From Molossus alvarezi (lineage: Eukaryota > Chordata > Mammalia > Chiroptera > Molossidae), in contig CM073886.1 of assembly GCA_037176705.1 (NCBI GenBank), positions 89,873,501-89,937,500 of the forward strand: DNA of 64,000 bases. The letters are read 5' to 3'. The notes below the pieces were generated by a model that was not told the origin of the DNA, ran no database searches, and saw only the letters and a list, made by a program, of their open reading frames with translations. The first letter of the stretch is position 1. Every line of letters starts with the position of its first letter. Positions 1 to 12,252 of this stretch are shown one piece after another. The position numbers and the translations under genes were made by a program.

Positions 1-1660
1 TTTCTACCAGAAGGGAAACAAAAAAAGTCTACTGGATAATTGTATAAGCTTACTGCCAGGAGAGAATTAACCTCTTGAATCTTTGGCCTAGTACTAATCT
101 GTGCATGTCTGAGCAGAAACTACCCGAATCCAGATAAATAATCACCAGGAAGGAGTAAGCAAAAACAATTCCCAGAGTTCAAGCAGGGCAAACGTAGAAA
201 GTCATGATAAGCTACAAGACCGAGCAGAATTCTCAGCTGTTCCTTAGCCTATACTAAAGGCTGCTCCGGATTTGTCCTAACCAAATTTAAAAGGAAGTCT
301 CTGAAACTTTCAACTAATTACAAGTAAATTAATTGTGTGCAAGGACAAAATCCAACACTATTTTAATAAATACCACAAAATTTATCAATCAATAATGTAA
401 AATTTATAACATCTAGCATCCAATAATAAATTAGCAGACATGCAAATAAGTCCTAAAATCAGGAGAGAACTCAAACAATAGAAACAGATCAAGAAATGAC
501 AGAGGGATTGGAACTAACAGACAAGAATTTTTAAATTGGTGTTAGAACAGCTATTATAAATATGCTCCATATGTTTAAGAAGGGTAAAGGGAAACGTGAC
601 CATGATGTGAAAAAAAATGGAAGATATAAAAAGACCCAAATGAACCACTAAAGAAAAAAAATCCAACATGTGAAATGAAAATACACTGTCTGGGATTAAC
701 AGAAGACTAGACACTGAACAGGAAAGGTCAATGATTATGAAGGCATAGTAATAAAAATATCCAAAATAAAACAGAAAATTCACTGGAAAAATATGAAGAG
801 AGCATCGGTAACCCTGGAACACTATCAAGTGGGCTAAATGGAGGCCCAGAAAAAAAGGGGGGAAGGGAACTAAAAAATATGTAAAAAAAATAATGGTCAA
901 AATTTTCCAAATTTGATAAAAGATATACACTCACAGACTCAAGAAGCTCACTGAATTTGAGCAAAATAAGTATTAAAAACCATACATTGTGCCCTGGCCG
1001 GTTTTGCTCAGTGGTTAGAGCATCAGCCTGTGGTCCAGAGAGACCTGGGTTCAGTTCCCACTAAGGGCATGTACCTCGGTTGCCGTTTGTCCCCGGCCTT
1101 GATTGGTCTTGCGGGTGGCGGCCACTCAATGTGTCCCTTTCATGTTGATGTTTCTCTCTCTCTCTCTTCCTCTCTCTCCCTCCCACTCTATCTGAACAAA
1201 AAAATGTCCTCTGGTGAGGATAAAAAAAACCTACACATTGTAATTAAATTACTAAAGTCAGGGATAAAGAGAAAAAAATGTTAAAACAATTACAGGAAAA
1301 TGATATTGTATGTAGAGAGAAATAATGACAAGAATTATAACAAGCTTCTTATCAGAACCTATACATTCAAAAGACAGTGGAAACTCATCTTTAAAGTATG
1401 ATAAGAACAAAACAGCAACCTAAAATTCTTTACCCATAAAAACGAACAGCTTTCAAATTTGAAGGCACACTAAAGATACTTTAGACAAACAAAACTCATT
1501 GCTGGCCAACATGAATTATAAGCAATGTTAAAGGAAGTTCAGGCAGAAGGAAAGTGATACCAGACAGAAATGCGTAATGTCATAGAGAGAGCCAGAAATG
1601 ATCATTGTGTGGATAAACAGAAATGATTTTTCTCTTTTAAAAAATCTTTTTTAAAGTAAT
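1..1660 (+). mobile_element. Old L1/HAL1-like ORF1 region, split by a VES SINE
   Basis: This A-rich stretch reads like the 5' region and ORF1 of an ancient L1 or HAL1 (half-L1) element. It contains degenerate versions of phrases typical of L1 ORF1 DNA: 'acagctattataaatatg' near 549, 'aatggtcaaaattttcca' near 892, 'gacagtggaaactcatcttt' near 1373 and 'aatgttaaaggaagtt' near 1525. The reading frame is broken throughout and no ORF is usable. A VES SINE at 991-1228 splits it, and the L1-like sequence continues on both sides of the target-site duplication. No ORF2-like sequence follows, which favours HAL1, but a truncated L1 would look the same. The left edge runs off the window. Confidence 0.75.
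991..1228 (+). mobile_element. VES SINE (full length)
   Basis: A tRNA-derived SINE of the bat VES family. It starts 'gccctggccggttttgctca', has a B-box-like 'gggttcagttccc', a CT-rich body and an A-rich tail after 'gtgagga'. Imperfect target-site duplications flank it: 'aaaaccatacattgt' at 976-990 and 'aaaacctacacattgt' ending at 1241. It lies inside the old L1/HAL1 and has the same orientation. Confidence 0.93.
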
Positions 1661-3384
1661 TGCTTAAAATAAAAACAGTATTTTCTAAAAATGCAAAATA
1701 TAGCATATGAGGAGGTAAACTTTAAACAATACCACCAAAGATAAGCAAGCAGAAATGAAAGTAGCAGGTAGAAGTTTCTTATAGCATATGCTGATCCTAG
1801 TGTAATTTGTGAGGACAGACCTCTTCCTCGAGTTCTATCATAACTGTGAGAATGATGAAAAATGGTAATGCTGTCAAGGGACTAAGCCACAAAGAACCCA
1901 CTGGAGGAAAGGCAGCCGGGAGACCCCAGGACTCCGTTAGGATAAAGAACACTGCAATCATTACTATATCCTGATTTGTCCCCCAGGGGTAACTTAGAGC
2001 TAGAGATTTCTCAAGATTTAGAAAAATAAAAGTATTTTTATCACATACCCATGAGAGCTGCCTTAACTTTTATTTATGTAAAACTTAAAACAAATCAGAG
2101 TGAACACTAAATAAACATGAAGCAGAACTGCATTCATTAATCAAACTCAGTGTACATTTTACTTAACTGTGAACTGCATCAATTTGTATGAATCGAATGG
2201 CTTCTTTTAATTCATAGATTTTTAAAAATAGTTGTTAAAAACAAAACTGCAACAGGAACATATTGCTCAGAGCTGATGAGATGTGGGCATGATGCTCTCC
2301 CACCTCCTGGGATGGAAACAGCAGAGCGAGGCTGGGGCAGGAATCACAGCGGAGGAGCCGCAGTCCAGGGCCCAGGTGATGAGGGCACATCTGTAGGAGC
2401 CAAGAAGTCAAGATTCTGATGAGGATTTTAAAAGAAAATCCTGGAAAAATATAGGCTCTACCGAACAATTATGAATAAATAAAGGAGATTAAAATTAGGA
2501 TCTATGAAGGAAGCTTTAAATAGGGTCAGAGGTAATTTTGCATGAAAAAGAAAAGGATAAAGAGTGACTGTCTTCAAATAAATTAAGAGTAATTACCAAA
2601 AGATAATTACCGGTATTGCTCATTCCCTACACAAGAGAGAAACAAGAAATGAGTTTAAACGGAGAGAGTGAAGTTTGGCCCCTGAAAGGAGAATTCATTG
2701 ATCAGAAGGGAGAGTAAACACAGAGAGAAAGCTAGGTTCCTAAAACATTTTTGAGTGAAGCTGTGTTTTCCTGACAGCAAAGCATCTGTGGATATTTAAA
2801 TTTTCATCCATCTAACCTTTTAAATGTGGATAAAACATCTGTAAGATAACTGGAATTTTTAATGAATTAACTGAACTGAGTCAATGTTTCATGGCTTTGG
2901 GGAAATTTCACCTAAATAATGAAAAGCAAAGGAATCATATTCTGTCTGACCTTGTTTGGGAATAATTTATATTACATAATTAGAACAACAATCTCCATCT
3001 GACAGCGGACCCATTCCTGTGGGCTCAGACAGCAGATGAGCTCCACCTAATTAGTCAAGTCTTTTCACAGAGATTATGGTGAGGCTTACTAAAGTTACTC
3101 AATGCCTTGACTACGCAGTGAATCATTGCTTTCTACCACCTATAAACCAAGCCATCCAAAGGCTTACAGAAACCTTGAACAAACTGATCATTTGTTTAGA
3201 ACTGTGGATGAAGGTGTTGAGAATTCTCATCGTGTTTCAAACTCATTATCTGGTTGGATTCAGACAAGAAAGGTCTTTACCAGGCAACGTTTTAGGGCAT
3301 GTAAAAACAAAGATGAAGTGAAGTTAGGAGGGCTGTCATGCATCCATAAGTTGTTTTTCCAGAGAGCTAGTCACCAAATGATTA
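1661..3384. other. Unassigned intergenic DNA
   Basis: No coding region, RNA gene or recognisable repeat was found. Short ORFs (under 135 codons) on both strands have no recognisable domain and no coding-like continuity. The patch at about 2250-2400 is more GC-rich than its surroundings but has no other feature. Confidence 0.5.
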
Positions 3385-3565
3385 AGGCTGTGTTTCTATC
3401 GTGTTTTCCACCAACATCAGCATCACCTGGGAACCTGTTGGAAATGCACATTTTTGGCTCCTACCCAAGACTTACTAAAGCAGAGATTCTGCAGGGAGAG
3501 CCCAGGGATCTGTTTCAATAAGCCCTCCAGGTGATTCAGTGCAGATCTGACAATCCCTGGAGTAA
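3385..3565. mobile_element. hAT-Charlie MITE, MER20-like
   Basis: The segment carries the diagnostic internal phrases of the MER20 group: 'agcatcacctgggaacctg' near 3419, then a 'cttactaaagcagagattct' block, then 'aagccctccaggtgattc' near 3520. The terminal inverted repeats are worn away. The family name is from memory. Confidence 0.7.
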
Positions 3566-4574
3566 AGGAATGATTTCTAATTATTCCCAGCAGAGCCCAA
3601 GTTGGGTTTCAATGTTTGGCTGCCTGTCTCGCTAGTGATCCTTACGGGTCTCTCACTCCATGAACTGAGAGGCACAGGAGTTTCAGGATTTCTAGATGAA
3701 GGAAAGAGATGGGAGTGTAGCAAGATGTCTGGATATTAAACATTATGGTGTATATTCAATATCTATTGATTTTTTTAAAAAATAGAATCTTTACACATAA
3801 CAGAATCCACAAGTATTTGTTGATGATTTAATTCAGCTTAGTCCTTCTGCTTAATGAACTGGTTTTGGTCCCCAAAGGAGTGTGGAGGGCCAGAAGCCGG
3901 AAGATCTATGTTCATTGAAACAAAATGAAATCTGTAATGGGACTCAGAGAATAAGAAGCGGCTCCAGGAAGAACATACGGGAGAGCTGTGGACCACATGG
4001 GGGGCTGGGCATCCCAGGGCTCCCAGCAGCTCCCACGGGAAGCCAGCTGTGCCGCATCCCAGCGTGCTGTCATCCAAGGCAGCAGCAGTAGAAATAATAG
4101 TAAGAACACTAGAGAGACCCAGGAAGGGACCGAAGCTCTACTGAAGTCGCTGTGATTTGAATATCAATATGCCTATATCTCTTTATCCACAGGTTGGTAA
4201 GGCCTGGGACAATCAGGCTACAAATATAGTATAAAACAACACTAAACCCCACTGGGAGAAGTGAAAAAGCACGTAACCCAAGTTCCCTTCAGGGTGTTAC
4301 AGACGGAGTAATTTGAAGCTTTGGCGAGCTTGATCTAGGTGCTTTCAGAGTCTAAGCAGTGCGGTGATCATCAGGCTCCATTGCGAGCTATCTGTTGATG
4401 TTGATGGTCTGGGAATTATGCACCCTGAGAAAAATCAATTCCTATAAAGTTTTAAAATGGAATAAGCTGCAGTAGCTTTTGTATGATCAGTAGAACAGAG
4501 AACACTGAAGCTAAGAGGCTTCGGGTCTATCTTGAACCAGCGGTCGATATGTATTTATTGCTTTTAGAATGTGT
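3566..4574. other. Unassigned intergenic DNA
   Basis: No gene, RNA or clear repeat was seen. Overlapping short ORFs near 3840-4110 on both strands are chance open frames in a moderately GC-rich patch. Confidence 0.5.
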
Positions 4575-4640
4575 GTCATTAATTCAGTCTAGAAATATTT
4601 ACCAAGTGCCTACTATGTGTCAGAAGTGGTGTACACTCGG
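4575..4640 (-). mobile_element. LINE L2 3' end fragment
   Basis: The words 'aaatatttaccaagtgccta' and 'ctatgtgtcag' match the reverse complement of the L2 3' terminus ('atttattgagcacctactatgtgccagg' type). Only this short tail is recognisable. Confidence 0.6.
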
Positions 4641-4654
4641 CGAGTCATGGAATC

Positions 4655-4760
4655 ACCTCAGTACGGTAGCCACTAGCCACGTGTAGCTGTTGAAATCCAG
4701 TTCTGTAGTCACTTACTACAGTTCAAGTGCATACTAGTCACATGCCTACCATCTTGGCCA
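4655..4760. mobile_element. Fragment of a hAT-Charlie MITE ('tagccactagccac' family)
   Basis: It contains 'cagtacggtagccactagcc', the same opening as the fuller copy at 51660-51853, followed by a degraded 'ttcaagtgc' block. It is one end of a short non-autonomous hAT element. Confidence 0.6.
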
Positions 4761-6820
4761 GCAGATACAGGATGTAGGTAATACAGGGCATTTCCCATTG
4801 TCTCAGTGCTGGGATTTTCCTTTCCCGCTTTTGTCTCCCCCAGGGGATCAAAGCCCTCCACCCTCTTTCAGTGTTGGTGTTTGTTAAGAGTATCTTGGGC
4901 CATGGTATTGGCTGAGGGTGTCTGCGTGGGTCATTGTGATTGGGTCTCAGAACATCTTAAGGCAGATGCAGGCTTCCTTGGGCTGAGTGGACCATGGGTA
5001 ATACGCTATGTTCTCTGTCCAATTCCATGGTTATGGTATGAACCCTGGGTATGAGAGAAAGCCCTCAGACTTGCCCTTCTGATTCTCAAAACATCTGTTT
5101 GGAAAGTTAGGAAACAAAGAAACCTGGACCTTGAAAGTTTCTTGCTTTTTCTCTTGCTCCGGTCTTCCTCCCTGAGGCGATGTCGAGGCCTCGGCCTGAG
5201 AGGAGAGTCACCGCAGGGACAAGAGAAAACAAGCACACAAAGATTAATATTTCAATATGCTATCTTGCTACATCGACACAGTCGAAAACATGACTCTTGC
5301 CTACATAACTGCAAAAACATGAAAAATGGGGAAATTCGTGCAAAGTTAATAACCATGGAGTGAAATAACAATATTACACAGCTACGAAAGCGGTGTTGCC
5401 GGGTCTGCAGTATTAATAGCCGAGGGCTGACGGAGACACCAGCGGTGGCTCTTCGCAAGAAGGAGAAGTCTGGGCTGCACAGATTTAGATGGAGAAAGGG
5501 AAGAGGAGGGTGGAATGCCAGGTGGGAAACGTGACAAGCAGAAGTGTGACTATGCTGCAAGTGTTTCAAGGACAAAGAATGAAAGAGTTTGCCTGTCATG
5601 CAGGGCGAGGGAAACTCCAAGGAAGGGCTGAAGAACACCGTGGAAAACCTTGCGTGGCTGGCTGACAGGAGTGGTCCTTCTCCTGTCGTGGGATGGGGGT
5701 GTCACTGGATGATTTAAACAGGGAACCGAGGTAGCCAAAGCGGTGTTATGACAATGAAGCTCATATTGAACCCCAGCAGCGAGCCTCGGGTATCCTGAAG
5801 CGAGGCCGGCTGGTGACAGGGACGCGTTTAGGAAGCTGCTGCAGGAGTGTAGGGAAAATGATGCAGGGGTGGACCAGAGAGGGTAGCAGTGGAACGAAAA
5901 GGGAACAATGAGTGTGAGTAGCATGTTGAAGGAAAATTCAACAGGGCTTTGATCCTTTGAAGCTGAGGGAGAGGGAGAGAAGTCAAACACGCTATTAACT
6001 TTGGTAAATTACTTAGCATCTATAAAATATGGTAATAGCTATGTTTTACAGGTTTGCCATGTGAATTGATAAAGAGACCTTTGTAAAATACAAGAATTTT
6101 CAGCACACAAATGCACTCCGAATCCGCTGTTTGGAACTCAGATGGCCCACCACTGCCCCCCCATTCCAGCCGCCAGGACCCCAGGGAAGCAGATGCGGCT
6201 GGAACGGCAGACCAGTGCGAGCTCTTTCCTTATAGTCTGGGACACATGGAGACTACACACAGACCCACGATTCTCGACACTTCTTAAACAGGGTTTATAT
6301 CCTTAGTCCTATCCTCAGTGTTGGCCGCAGGCCAGACCACTAGAATATAATAGAACTTGCTAGAGCATACTGGAGCTCTCTGCTCTATTTTCAAGCGCAT
6401 GCCCAGTTTCAGGTCTCTCTTAAAGATTTCTGAGGCTCCTCTCATAACAAATAAAGGACCACAGCTCAAAATAACCAGGTGTGCTTGTGTCTTTTATTGT
6501 CTCAAACTTCTAGTCTCATTCTAGAAAGCCACCTGCTTTCTCTCTGTGTCTAATCACACCTAGTAAAATGGTGTGTAGATTTCCAGGTAGGCACAAAACC
6601 TTGTTTCACACATAATATTGCTGCATGTGCCTCAGATTTACAATGAAAAATAGGAAAGGGTATTACAATGATAGCTACTATTTAAAAAGAAGAAAACAGG
6701 GGGAAATGAGTAGGAAATTATTTTCTTCTATTTATATTGAATACTAGTGCTGGAACAAAGCTGGTGGAATTAGTGGAGAATTTAGGAGCAGATAGAGATT
6801 TTTGTAAAAATTATGGAGGA
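4761..6820. other. Unassigned intergenic DNA
   Basis: About 2 kb without a supportable gene. The two longest open frames (128 and 146 codons, both reverse strand, 5252-5990) overlap each other in different frames and show no domain, signal peptide or family resemblance. 6000-6080 weakly resembles a MIR fragment, too weakly to call. Confidence 0.5.
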
Positions 6821-7024
6821 GCCCAACCAGTGTGGCTCAGTGGTTAAGCATTGACCCATGCACCAAGAGGTCGCCGGTTCAATTCCCAGTCAGGGCACAT
6901 GCCCAGGCTGTGGGCCAAATCCCCAGTGTGGGGCATGCAGGAGGTAGCCAATCATGTTCTCTCTCATCCATGTTTCTATCTCTCTCTCCCTCTCCCTTCT
7001 TCTCTCTCTAAAATAAATAAAGAA
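6821..7024 (+). mobile_element. VES SINE (short-body subfamily)
   Basis: The tRNA-like head reads 'gcccaaccagtgtggctcag', with B box 'ggttcaattccc', then a CT-rich body and a 'ctaaaataaataaag' tail. Target-site duplications flank it: 'aaaaattatggagga' (6806-6820) and 'aaaaaattatgaagga' (ending 7040), one substitution apart. The A-rich start of the duplication fits L1 endonuclease cutting. Confidence 0.93.
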
Positions 7025-7040
7025 AAAAAATTATGAAGGA

Positions 7041-8790
7041 ACTCTTCTAAGCACTTTTAAATTCCCTAGAAATTGAAGGGCCGGAGTCTTTATGTTTAAC
7101 TTCAAGTCTCTGCCCCTCCTTTTTGCTTGAAACAAGTAGATATAAGCAGGCTGTGAGGACACCGATATAGATGTGTGTTTACTTGGATGCAGACATGCAC
7201 ACACATATGAATATATGTACTCAAAAAAAGGAGCACAGGAAGGGACAGAGAGGATAACATGGCAAAAAGACTTTTCTGAGTAACTATAAGGGGAAAGAAG
7301 TTAAAAAGAGCATGTGCATAGAAGGAATGAACTGATCTATGAATAGCCAAAACAGAAGGCAAAAAGAAAAGACGATCAAGATAAGTCTGCCACCAGGAGA
7401 TGTTTGGTGGTGGCTGAATAAATGAGACCAAATTCAGGGGCAGTGCAGTCATGCAGCGGCAAGAGGAATATCCGATTCCAGAGAATCATCTGAAAGTCCA
7501 AGGTCTGCGTTGGTAACGTGGAGAGTGTCTCTATTCTGAAACCCCTAGAAGAGTGAACATAAATCATAGGGTGGATTATAAATAACGGGGTGACTCTCTT
7601 CCAAGGGATCCAGTGTCTCTTTACTGCCCCGGCTGGACAGCAAGTACCACAGAGGCACCCAATACAGCACTGCTTCCGGGTGCCCTTATGGCCATGGCCC
7701 CGTTAAAATGTTCCTACCTGCTGTCTTCTCATTTCAGAATACATTTCCAAGTGATGGTTTGGTAATCTCACCCACACAAATGGGGATGGGAATACTACTG
7801 AATTAATTTGCCGTGGCACTTATTTAAAGATGATTTTCTGGGAGTATTATTTAGGCTCCAAAGTTGCCTTAGCCAAGTTGACAGGTCAGTAGGGAAGACA
7901 TGGTTGGAGAGGCAGGTTCTTTTGCATGACTTCTTAAATCGAACCATATAGAATGTGGAGGCAGCTTGAATAGGGAAGGCAGAGGAAGAGACTCCCTTTA
8001 CCCTCCATAAGCCAGACAGCTGGAGCTACTTCACCCTTTCTCAGTTTAATTCTATGAGAATTTGATTAAGACTGCTGGCAGGTTTTGGACAAGGGTGAGA
8101 AGCTGCCTCAGTTTGTCCAGGACTGTGGGGCTCCTGGGATGTGAAACGTTCACTCTTAAACCCATGGGAATCCTAGGCAAACTCAGATAGCTGGTCACTC
8201 CAATATTCCTTCTCACATAGTCAGGCCCTGACTTGAGTGAGGAATATCAAGAAAGGATATTGATCTACCATCTATCTGTCCCATACTAGCTTTTCAGTAA
8301 AGAAGCAGTAGAGATCAATATTTGTACTATCAAGTTTTTACTATTTCCCATGTTCCTTCCCTCCTTGCCCTCCCCACAACCCTGCCGACATTTCTGTAGT
8401 AATGTCAAAGGCAAGTTCTGTTGCTTGGCATCACTAGCCCAAGCTTAGGAGGCAAGTCAGAAATGACAGAAGTCCACAAAGCATCCCATACGTTTGAGTG
8501 CAGAGTCTTTGAGCTCTGCAAATTCCATGTCTCTGTGGTTAGTTACAGCACTAATAGTCTGGCTTTATGAAGTCCACGGCTGACCCTGGGCAAAATTATA
8601 ACGTACCTATTTTAGGTGCCCCAGGTCTACCACTGTCTTTTCCTAAACAGGTCCAGAGCACTTCCCACCCCCTCTTCCTGATGATAAAACCTGTGCCCAG
8701 GGAAATATCTAATACCAGCAATTTACTCATTAGTGTGAATGAAGTGGTCTTCCCCTCAGGCTGATTTTAGGTGTTAAGTCTTATCTTTAA
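7041..8790. other. Unassigned intergenic DNA
   Basis: No gene or repeat could be assigned. Short ORFs at 7102-7567 (reverse) and 8567-8764 (forward) have no recognisable features. Confidence 0.5.
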
Positions 8791-8791
8791 T

Positions 8792-8940
8792 TATATTCTT
8801 TCATTCCTTCTACTAATAGGTATTCCTGGAGAGCCTTCCATGACTAAGTTGGAGTATGGTAAGTGAAAGTGACACAGAGGCTGCCCCCAAGGAACTTCCA
8901 CAATGTGGCCTCCATTGATCCAGACAGCAGCAGCCAGGAA
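8792..8940 (-). mobile_element. L2-like 3' end fragment
   Basis: 'cattccttctactaataggt' followed by 'gtgacacagaggctgccccc' and 'aaggaactt' resembles the reverse complement of an L2 3' end and the sequence usually beside it. It is heavily diverged. A 25-bp exact copy of its start recurs at 9375-9399. Confidence 0.4.
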
Positions 8941-9284
8941 AGGAGGGTTGGGGTGGGGAGGGCTTTCCTAACTGCTCCGAGAAGGGAGCTCCGCACTGAC
9001 GCCGGGAGGGTACTGTCAGGCTGATGCAGCTAGGAACTCAGTGTGGGAATGGTTATCAACAGCGAAGCTTCAAGTCTCAGAGTCTTATCTGTTTCTCTAT
9101 TATATTTGTTATACGTTGAAAGATGTTAAGAGCAAGGGGAAGGGGAATTGGAGAAGTGGTCTCACCAAAGTCTGGACCAGGAATAAAAGTAAAAAGGAAG
9201 AAATCTAAAATAGAGAAACATAAAACCCTGATTTAGTTCCCAAAAGTCACTTGATTTCTAGGACTATATAAAAATCCCCCACAG

Positions 9285-9375
9285 GAAAATATTTTATGTA
9301 TAAATGTCTGAAACAGGGAATGGCTGAATAAATATGGTCCATCTTCCTATGGAATCTAATGCAGCTATTAAAGGT
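9285..9375 (+). mobile_element. Old L1 3' end fragment
   Basis: 'gggaatggctgaataaatat' and 'atggaatctaatgcagctat' match the conserved L1 ORF2 C-terminal region that normally encodes the 'MEYY' block. It is short and diverged. Confidence 0.65.
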
Positions 9376-9399
9376 ATATTCTTTCATTCCTTCTACTAA

Positions 9400-9893
9400 C
9401 ACACATAACAAAGGACGGCATGAGTGACCACGGTCCCATCCAATTATAACGGAGCTGAGATGGCATTGCTCGCGTGTCTGTGATGATGCTGGTATACACA
9501 AGCCTACTGTTTGCCAGTTGTATAAAAGTGTAGCACATACATGTATGGACCGTACACAATAGTTGGTAATAATAATAAATGACTATGTTACTGGTTTATA
9601 TACTTACTATACTATACTTTTTATCCTTATTTTAGAGTATATTCTTTCTGTTTATGAAAAAAAATGTTTCTCTTGTGCTTGATTTAATCTCGTGTTGTTT
9701 TGTACAGTAATATGCTAGCCTGTAGCCAGGGAGCAGCAGGCTGTGCCACGCAGCCTAGGTGTGAGGTCGGCTGTAGCATCTAGGTGTGTGTGAGCTCACT
9801 CAGTGTTGTTCACACAACAATGGAAATCACCTGACAACACATTGCTCAGAAGGTAGTCCTGTCATTACGACGCACGTGACGGTAATTATAAAA
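9400..9893. mobile_element. Non-autonomous Tigger3/4 (Zombi)-type DNA transposon
   Basis: Left-half words such as 'gaccacggtcccatcc' and 'ataataataaatgactatg' and right-half words such as 'gtacagtaatatgctagcct' and 'ggtgtgtgtgagctcactc' are the two ends of one DNA-transposon family, joined near 9650-9700 by deletion of the middle. The right terminus decays into 'cattacgacgcacgtgac'. The same family occurs at 52229-53563. The Tigger3/4 name is from memory. Confidence 0.65.
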
Positions 9894-11097
9894 AATGATG
9901 TAGTCGCTTAGAAAAATGTTAATATGTTAGCCTTTAAAGTCGGGATTTAAAAAATTATCTAGGTTATGTTGAAAACTATATAAAATGTATATAAGCTGAT
10001 GAGCAAGGACTCGAAAGAAACATGGACAATTGAAAACTGCTGATGTCAGGGTAGTAAGATTCTGGGTCACTTAATTTAATTTTTTATTTAGCTTTTTATG
10101 ATATTGTTTGCATAACAAACATCATGATAAATCAACTGGACAGGTAAGGATGGGACAAACAAATGCTGTCTAAATGCACCTGGTGATCTGACTGACTGTA
10201 AGCTCAGAATGAGCCAAATGATAGTGTTATGAAACTACTTTTTAAAACACGAATGAAATCGGACTTCATCAATAGAAACAGAATCCGATCCGACAGGAGT
10301 ATAAGCCCCAGTACACTATGCACTAACTCAAGCACACCTGGACCATTCTGTTTAGTTCTGGGTGACTCCTTTTAGGGGAAACATGGATAAACTAGAATGC
10401 AGTAAAAAAAAAAAAAACCAGCAAGATTTAGAAAGATCTGAAAAGAGTGGTAAATAACAAATGGTTGGAGAAACTTTGCAATTCTAACTTAGAAAAGACA
10501 GGAGGGAGGGAGGGACGGAGAAAGGACCCAAGGTGGGTACCTCTGAAGGATTGTTATAAAAATTGTATTAGGTTTTTGTAAGTTTAAAGGGTAGAATTAG
10601 AATCAAAAAGTAGAAACTTTAGGGAAGCAATTTCCTGGCTAAAAACAAGGAGGAACTTTCTAATTAGAACAGGCTAAAAATGCAATGAACTATTTCAAAA
10701 CATGGTGAACTTGTCATTGTGGGAAGTGTTGAAGCAAAAAGAGTGCTGATATTCACTGGGAGGATGTTCTGGATGGTATCTAAAGACTAACTGAATCCTT
10801 AGAGAATATGTTTCTGTCTAACTTAAAAATGAGAGAAATTTTCTTTGGTTTCTACAATTCTTCAGGCATAGGCATGAGACAGGTCAAGCCTTCCCTTACA
10901 CATCCTTATTTAATTCAGAGACATACAACAGAATTAGACTAAAGCCAGATGAGAAGAAGTAGATTTTGTCAGTTCCCACTGTATTTTGTGGGTTTGTGGG
11001 TGAATCCTGAGTTTATTATAAAATTCCATTGCTCAACATTCATTTCATATTTCCAACCTAATTATTTTTGGCCACACTGTTATTTACATTTTTAAAA
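9894..11097. other. Unassigned intergenic DNA
   Basis: AT-rich, with no coding signal. It includes a 13-bp A run near 10405 and a small GGGA-rich patch near 10500. Confidence 0.5.
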
Positions 11098-11291
11098 ATA
11101 TGTTTTTATTGATTTTGGGGAAAGAGAGATAGAAACATTGATATCAGAGAGAAACATTGATCGACTGCCTTCTGCCCATCCTCTACCGGGGATCGAACCT
11201 GAAACCTGGGCCTGTGCCCTGACCAAGAAGTAAACTGGGACCTCTCAGTCCATGGGTCGACTCTCAGTCCACTGAGCCACACCAGCCAGGC
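11098..11291 (-). mobile_element. VES SINE (reverse orientation)
   Basis: In reverse complement it starts 'gcctggctggtgtggctcag' and carries the VES head and body, ending in 'aaaatcaataaaaacat'. A small internal duplication of 'tctcagtcca' disturbs the B-box region. Flanks share 'atttac', a weak target-site duplication. Confidence 0.9.
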
Positions 11292-11334
11292 TCATTTACT
11301 TTCTTGACCTTTAGTCTAAACACTAAGGAAAGGG

Positions 11335-11560
11335 TGAAAGAAACTTTTATGAAGTATCTTCTATGTACCAGACACATACTAGCCATATTATATGCAACAT
11401 TTTTTTTAGTCCTCCGACTCTCTGAGGGAAGAATTATCATCCCCATATTATAGTTAAGCAAACAGAGATTTGCTTCTAATTAAGCAAACATACCCAAGGT
11501 CCCATAGCAAGTGCCAGAGCTAAACTTCAAACTCCATGTCTGGTTTATTCCAAAGATCTG
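11335..11560 (-). mobile_element. Ancient MIR/L2-class fragment
   Basis: In order it contains a 'tcttctatgtaccagacac' block, 'tatcatccccatattatag', 'agcaaacagagatt' and 'aaggtcccatagcaagtgcc', the standard order of a reverse-oriented MIR or L2-associated repeat. Confidence 0.7.
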
Positions 11561-11792
11561 GTTGACCATGCTGGGGTTACAGCTGTCCCCAAACCAAACC
11601 ACTATGAAACTGAAACTCTCCCAGAAGCAACAAAAATCCTATCTCTAGGCAAGACCCTGCCTGTGTATTTTATTAGCTTTGGTTTTGGAAACTGAGCTCC
11701 TTCCCACAAGATGTCCTCAAGTTGCTGCTTCTTTGAATGAGAATGTTCAAGTAGTAACTTGATTCTGGGATTACTGGCTTCCCAGCTAGAAT

Positions 11793-12008
11793 AGAAAGAA
11801 TAATGGCTCCCAAAGATGTCTGTATGAAATGGCAACAGATACTTTTCAGATGTGATTAAGTCTAGGAGCTTGAGATAAGGAGATCGTCTTGGATTATCCA
11901 GGTAGACCCAACATAATCACAAAGGTCCTTATAAGAATGTGGCAGGAAAGTTGGGGCCAGAAAAGTAGATGGTATGATTAAAGTAGAGGTGTATATATGT
12001 GAGAGAGG

Positions 12009-12054
<46 letters not shown>

Positions 12055-12252
12055 CAGACAGATACATAGATTTGAAGAAACTATGCTTTGAAGATGGATG
12101 GAGGGGCCATGAGTCAGGGAATGCAGATGACCTCTAGAAGCTGGAAAAGGCAACAGAATGGGCTCCCCAAACTCAACCCTGTGGACTCCTTTGTTGTTTT
12201 AAGCCCTTGAGTGTGTAGTAATTTGTTTACAGAAGCAATAAGAAAATACAGT
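11793..12252 (+). mobile_element. MLT1-type (ERVL-MaLR) solo LTR
   Basis: An ancient MaLR LTR. Diagnostic blocks in order: 'taatggctcccaaagatgtc' (start), 'agatgtgattaag', 'ggattatccaggtagaccca', 'tccttataagaa', 'gacctctagaagctggaaa', and the end block 'gttgttttaagccc' to 'gtagtaatttgttta'. It has no open frame. A GATA microsatellite (12009-12070) has expanded inside it, replacing part of the usual mid-LTR sequence. Confidence 0.85.
12009..12070 (+). repeat. (GATA)n microsatellite
   Basis: About 13 GATA units followed by GACA units, lying inside the MLT1 LTR. Confidence 0.97.

Noticed and set aside
991..1062. tRNA-like A and B boxes, also in the other VES heads
   Set aside because: These are SINE heads, not tRNA genes. 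They are fused to the VES body and A tail and flanked by target-site duplications.
1030..1284. Forward open frame, and similar frames across other VES copies (6851, 17692, 45632, 59684, 60410)
   Set aside because: All are translations of the VES SINE, a Pol III-type element with no protein.
5252..5990. Two overlapping reverse open frames (128 and 146 codons)
   Set aside because: Different frames over the same DNA, with no recognisable family and no splice or promoter context.
11929..12153. Reverse open frame with '[10 protein letters not shown]'
   Set aside because: GATA repeat inside an MLT1 LTR.
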